This document shows positions 59,967-64,000 of a stretch of 64,000 nt of DNA, one piece after another. The notes under the pieces are model-generated. The model searched no databases. It was not told the origin of the DNA and worked only from the letters and a program-made list of their open reading frames with translations. How positions within the stretch are numbered: position 1 is the stretch's first letter; the number at the start of each line of letters is the position of its first letter. The translations under genes and the position numbers were made by a program. Origin of the DNA: Owenia fusiformis (lineage: Eukaryota > Annelida > Polychaeta > Sabellida > Oweniidae); NCBI GenBank assembly GCA_903813345.2, contig CAIIXF020000007.1:20261564-20325563 (forward strand), read 5' to 3'.

Positions 59967-60805
59967 TATTATATAAGTTGAGGAGCAATTTCTTCGACCA
60001 GTTTCGAATATCTAGTCATATACGATATACTGTGGTATCGTTAAGATTTATGTTATTTTTAAATTAAAATATACCATCTTCCAATTTACATTCCATGTCT
60101 TATGGTGAGATATTATTGTAAGTGGGCAGCCATGGTCACTGACCATGACAGACCATCAGGCTTATGTTTAAGTCAGTTTAGGCCCAACTTCTACTAAAAG
60201 ATCAACATACTCTTACAATTTCTCTTGATAATACGGAACCAATTATTTATATACTCATCGAAAAGTTTCTTTAATATGCATGTATGCATTCTCATGATTC
60301 TGTGCACTTAGATTCTAATTCTCTCCCTATCAATAATAGATCAAAAAATAAATTAAATTTACTCTGGAATATTCTGGCAGACTCTTTCATTAATCATTCA
60401 TGAGATTCGAGTAGCTGTATATCTTGTTAGTAAACCAACAGTGTGTTGTTTCTACATGTAAGGGGTAATATTAAATTGATGGACAAGGCTCAATATTTGA
60501 TTCTAAGATCATATGAACATTGGCATTTTCAGATTATTGACCTGGATGAGGATTAAAAGCCCGAATGAGGAATTAGGGACATCTTTGGAAAAGATGCTGG
60601 CTATCTCTAATCTCCAAGAGAGATGTGCATCGATCCGAATTATAGATATCCAGATAAAATACTTTAAGATAATCCAAAGACAATATCTTTAAATCTATCA
60701 CAGATTTTGTGTAATAATAAACATATTTAAATTGTTCATACTAATATCTAATTCTTTTATAATTAATATGCTCTCTTTAAAAGATAGTAACCAACAATGT
60801 ACGTA

Positions 60806-61601
60806 CGAGGGGCATTTGAAAAGTTCGTTTCTTTTTGGTCTAATTTTTTATTGTTAAAGATTTATTTATGAAACTTTTAGAATATGTTCCATATACATAC
60901 ATCTTGAGTGTACATCAATATAAATTTAATTCCTTATTTGAAAGTGAACTTTTGGTTGCCATGGAAACAGCGAGACTTGATTCCGTGGAGTACCTTCAAA
61001 TAGCAGATACTTTGCATTAAAATCTGTATAAATAAACAAGGGAAAGAATTAAAGGACGCTGTAAGAAAAATAAACCACAGATGAAGAGTACTTGTTGTTC
61101 CTATCCCATGATAAGAAGCTGGTTCAACAAGTTCAAGAAAGGCATCTCAACCATCAAAGATGAGCGAAAAAGGACAGCGATATTAAAAGAAAACATTGAC
61201 TTAGTGAAGACTTTAATTCAACAGAAAAATGCCTATATGGATTGGATACGGAGGTTAAGAAAGTGCATTCTATTTCGGGGAGAATACTTCGAAGGAGATA
61301 GAGATCCCTGAGTCAGTCCCAGTGGCTTATGCTGTGGCAATGATATGATAGGTCCATGGAATACACATTATGGTTGGATACATTGATTGTGACGTAAAAG
61401 TATCAACATTCAAACTGTTCCACGGTATCGAGACTAGTTTATTTCAAACGGATGTCAAACTGTGGCTATAATAATATTACACGCTATAATTTTCACAGCT
61501 TAATAAAAGATACTCAAATTACATCCTGCAAATTTTGTCTTGTTCCGATTATTCCTTGTATTTTTAGAGCAAAAAGAAACAAACTTTTCAAATGTCCCTC
61601 G
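60806..61601 (+). mobile_element. Internally deleted mariner transposon, 796 bp
   Basis: The ends CGAGGG(G/A)CATTTGAAAAGTT are inverted, with TA on both sides. The frame at 61081-61311 keeps the mariner transposase helix-turn-helix region (IRSWFNKFKKG, then ENIDLVKTLIQ) and jumps to the transposase C-terminal wording RGEYFEGD. The DD(D/E) catalytic domain between them is deleted. Full mariners are about 1.3 kb, so roughly 500 bp is missing. The product would bind ends but not cut. Confidence 0.9.
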
Positions 61602-61835
61602 TATATGGTCGAATAATAATAGTAATAAGTTACCAACATCGCCGAAAGACTGTTACCTCGCTTGAGGTACGTTAACCCGCTGGAGCTTTGTAAAAAATAA
61701 TGCGAAGATATTCTTTTGAATGAGAGGCTTTTATATGGTCTGACCTTTTTTGTGTGACTGATAGTTAATGGCTTATTCAAACAGGTTCAGCAAGTTTTAC
61801 ATCCATCATAGTTTCACCTAAGTGCAGCCAACAAA

Positions 61836-62090
61836 ATGCGACTGCCCATTATAACAGTATGCGGTAGTGTAATTTTAGTAACCACAACTACTTTGATTGA
61901 CATGGACATTACAACCGGTACCGAGTATGATTCAGTCAAAAAGCTATTCCCTTGGGATCAACTTGAAACGAAGACATGTCTTTATTTCAGCAGGACCGAA
62001 CTTCCGGTAGAAGAATTTGAAAAAATTGCTTTTCTTGATTTTATCACCTTTATCCTTCAACGTTTAACTTCATATTTGACCCGTGTGTAG
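61836..62090 (+). CDS. Small open frame with signal-peptide-like start, doubtful
   Basis: 84 codons beginning MRLPIITVCGSVILVTTTTL, a basic residue followed by a hydrophobic run as in signal peptides, with a purine (A) at -3. The remainder (VKKLFPWDQLETKTC) is not recognised. It could be a first exon or a small secreted protein, or chance. Confidence 0.22.
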   Translation: MRLPIITVCGSVILVTTTTLIDMDITTGTEYDSVKKLFPWDQLETKTCLYFSRTELPVEEFEKIAFLDFITFILQRLTSYLTRV

Positions 62091-62277
62091 TGCGTAGACC
62101 GGCCGAGTATTTTCTGCAAGCATCGTCTATATAAGGTGTATTGACGAAATTATAAATGGAATCTACACTAAATATGTATAGTTATATCTATTGAATATCA
62201 TGGACAACGTTTCCAAACTTGTGACATTCACCATAAACGCGTATGGCGAATGAGGTTCGGAAAGATGTTTCATTTCA

Positions 62278-62740
62278 CTCTTGAAACATGATACCAAGAA
62301 CAAAACAGGTGTTTGATGTGTTTTCTAAAACAATATAGATGAAAGTATATATATATTTTTCAAATTATATTGTTACCATTCAAAAGATGACCATTAAGTT
62401 GACGATGTGTTAAATTTTTAGATTTTTTATGACGGGTTTAAGAGAAACGTGTGTTCATAAAGTTCCCCATATCGATACCACTCCTTTGAATTCTTTTCAC
62501 ACATTGCATCTCTTGAAACATGATACCAAGAACAAAACAAGTGTTTGATGTGTTTTCTAAAACAATATAGATGAAAGTATATATATATTTTTCAAATTAT
62601 ATTTTTACCATTCAAAAGATGACCATTAAGTTGACGATGTGTTAAATTTTTAGATTTTTATGACGGGTTTAAGAGAAACGTGTGTTCATAAAGTTCCCCA
62701 TATCGATACCACTCCTTTGAATTCTTTTCACACATTGCAA
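62278..62740. repeat. Recent tandem duplication, 232-bp unit
   Basis: CTCTTGAAACATGATACCAA starts at 62278 and again at 62510. The two copies differ at only a few positions (for example ACAGGTG/ACAAGTG and a T-run of 7 or 6). The unit end, GAATTCTTTTCACACATTGC, also begins the dispersed repeat shared with 8.2 kb. Confidence 0.95.
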
Positions 62741-62786
62741 GATATTTTCTACGAAATCACCTAAAAGATACGAAATCACTAAAAAG
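62719..62786. repeat. Dispersed repeat, inverted copy of 8199-8268
   Basis: Same text as near 8.2 kb in reverse complement; only the last copy after the tandem duplication carries the full repeat. Confidence 0.7.
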
Positions 62787-62789
62787 CAC

Positions 62790-64000
62790 AAGGGTCATAC
62801 AGATTTATACTAACAATGTACATCCATGAAATCTTGGCATATGGATGATTATTGGATGGTGTCTGACCTACTTGTTACATGAATAAGTCAATCTTGCGAA
62901 CTAAATGGTCATAAGCACTGCAGACACATACTGTATGTACTACAGAACCCTTCAAAATGATAAATTGCATGGTTAGTAACGTTAACCTTATTTTGCATGA
63001 CCTCAGTTTTAGCAAGGTAACAGCCGTGTATTCATTTATGGTTCATCATGATCAGTTACGTCATTGGGTTGACTCCGAGCTATTCATTTTTCACTCTGAT
63101 AGCCTAAAATATAACGAGCACACAAACACACGCACTCGCTAATTTTCATCATGAGCAATTACATCATTAAGGTATCGGTGCAACATTCAGAATATGTCAA
63201 TTTCATTAACACACGCAGTCTCACTTAAAGGCGCATATACCAATACAGTGATTGTGTATAGTGAAGTAAATAGAACGCTTATTTAGAAATAAGTCTTAAA
63301 TCTTTGCGAATGATGTCTGCAAACAGTTTGTTTAACCATCAGGGTCCCATTAATGTGTTTAAAAACAAAAAATGTTTTAACGACTATTAGAGTTAAACTC
63401 TTTACCCAATCGAGTTTAGATTTGCATTAAAAGACATAAATACTTGAGGTATAGTATATTTTGGGTTATGTAATATACAACACGTATGCCGTCTGACAAA
63501 GATTCGAACTAAGATCCGAAGCAGACCATAAAATAACATTTGATTCGATATTAAGGATCTCTCAAATCTGAGTATGGCGAATTTTCAAACTTAAATTTTA
63601 CTACCTTTCTAATCACAGGCGCCAATCAAATCCCAAATTAATTCAGTGAAATCTCAACCATTATCAAAGCATAAATGCAGGAAAATGATTCTACACTAGT
63701 AACTTTACATACCCCTTTGAACAAACCTGTATGAATTTGAAAAAACAGCATGCACACATATAAAATGTTTCAAACTCACAAGAGTAAATAATTTACAAAT
63801 ATTTTTCAATAACCAACCTATGAAAAACAACAACGAATGCATCCATTTGATTGTGATAATGGAAATGCAACAATTTGTTGCTAACGCTCACTTTCGAAAT
63901 CGCCAAAAACCGGAACACCAAATGTCTGTCACAAAAACCGTCTCACTTCTTCGTGTTAGGTTATGGCATGGGCATTTCATGAAAGTTATGACACCGCCAA
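62790..64000. other. Unannotated AT-rich end of window
   Basis: No exon, RNA gene or complete inverted-repeat element was seen. Confidence 0.5.

Noticed and set aside
59618-59988. Frames of 87 and 90 codons on opposite strands
   Set aside because: They encode similar text because they lie in the foldback at 59581-59966.

Overview
The window is nuclear DNA from an animal. Coding regions are split by GT-AG introns, intergenic and intronic DNA is AT-rich, non-LTR retrotransposon remains are present, and small inverted-repeat transposons are very dense. Domain content fits an invertebrate: a secreted MAM/EGF/VWA protein, a GT47 exostosin-type glycosyltransferase, a CDCA7-type zinc-finger protein and an ANKRD34-type protein. 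Short elements built of a tandem core followed by a GACGGACG-like run resemble the 'pearl' elements described from bivalves. A marine lophotrochozoan, perhaps a mollusc, is therefore my best guess, but the taxon is not fixed by what I can see.

Layout. 1-3.2 kb: a broken APE-type LINE on the minus strand. 4.2-11.9 kb: a four-exon GT47 gene (minus) whose introns are filled with foldback transposons; a second, diverged copy of its membrane-anchor first exon lies at 20.9 kb. 12-26 kb: intergenic, with a CCATA microsatellite, a second LINE relic, two Mutator-like MITEs with perfect 9-bp target duplications, several TA-flanked foldbacks and a perfectly nested palindrome at 25.8-26.3 kb. 26.9-34.9 kb: an eight-exon CDCA7-like gene (minus). 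Every exon was rebuilt from splice sites and frame, and its zinc-finger exons are not visible as long ORFs. 37.1-38.8 kb: a single-exon ANKRD34-like gene (plus). 43.1-54.8 kb: a complete 15-exon gene (minus) for a secreted protein of about 906 residues, ordered signal peptide, MAM, EGF, VWA, EGF, VWA, EGF, VWA, with phase-1 introns at every module border. 55-64 kb: no convincing gene; mariner-like remnants, a 232-bp tandem duplication and unannotated AT-rich DNA.

The genes are unrelated in function and share no operon-like logic. The GT47 enzyme would act in the Golgi, the VWA protein outside the cell, the CDCA7-like protein on chromatin and the ANKRD34-like protein in the cytoplasm or nucleus. 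The strongest observations are the complete modular VWA protein with a functional-looking metal site in only its third VWA domain, the duplicated and splice-compatible GT47 first exon, the altered zinc-finger loop in the CDCA7-like protein, and a family of tandem-core elements sharing the same terminal motif.
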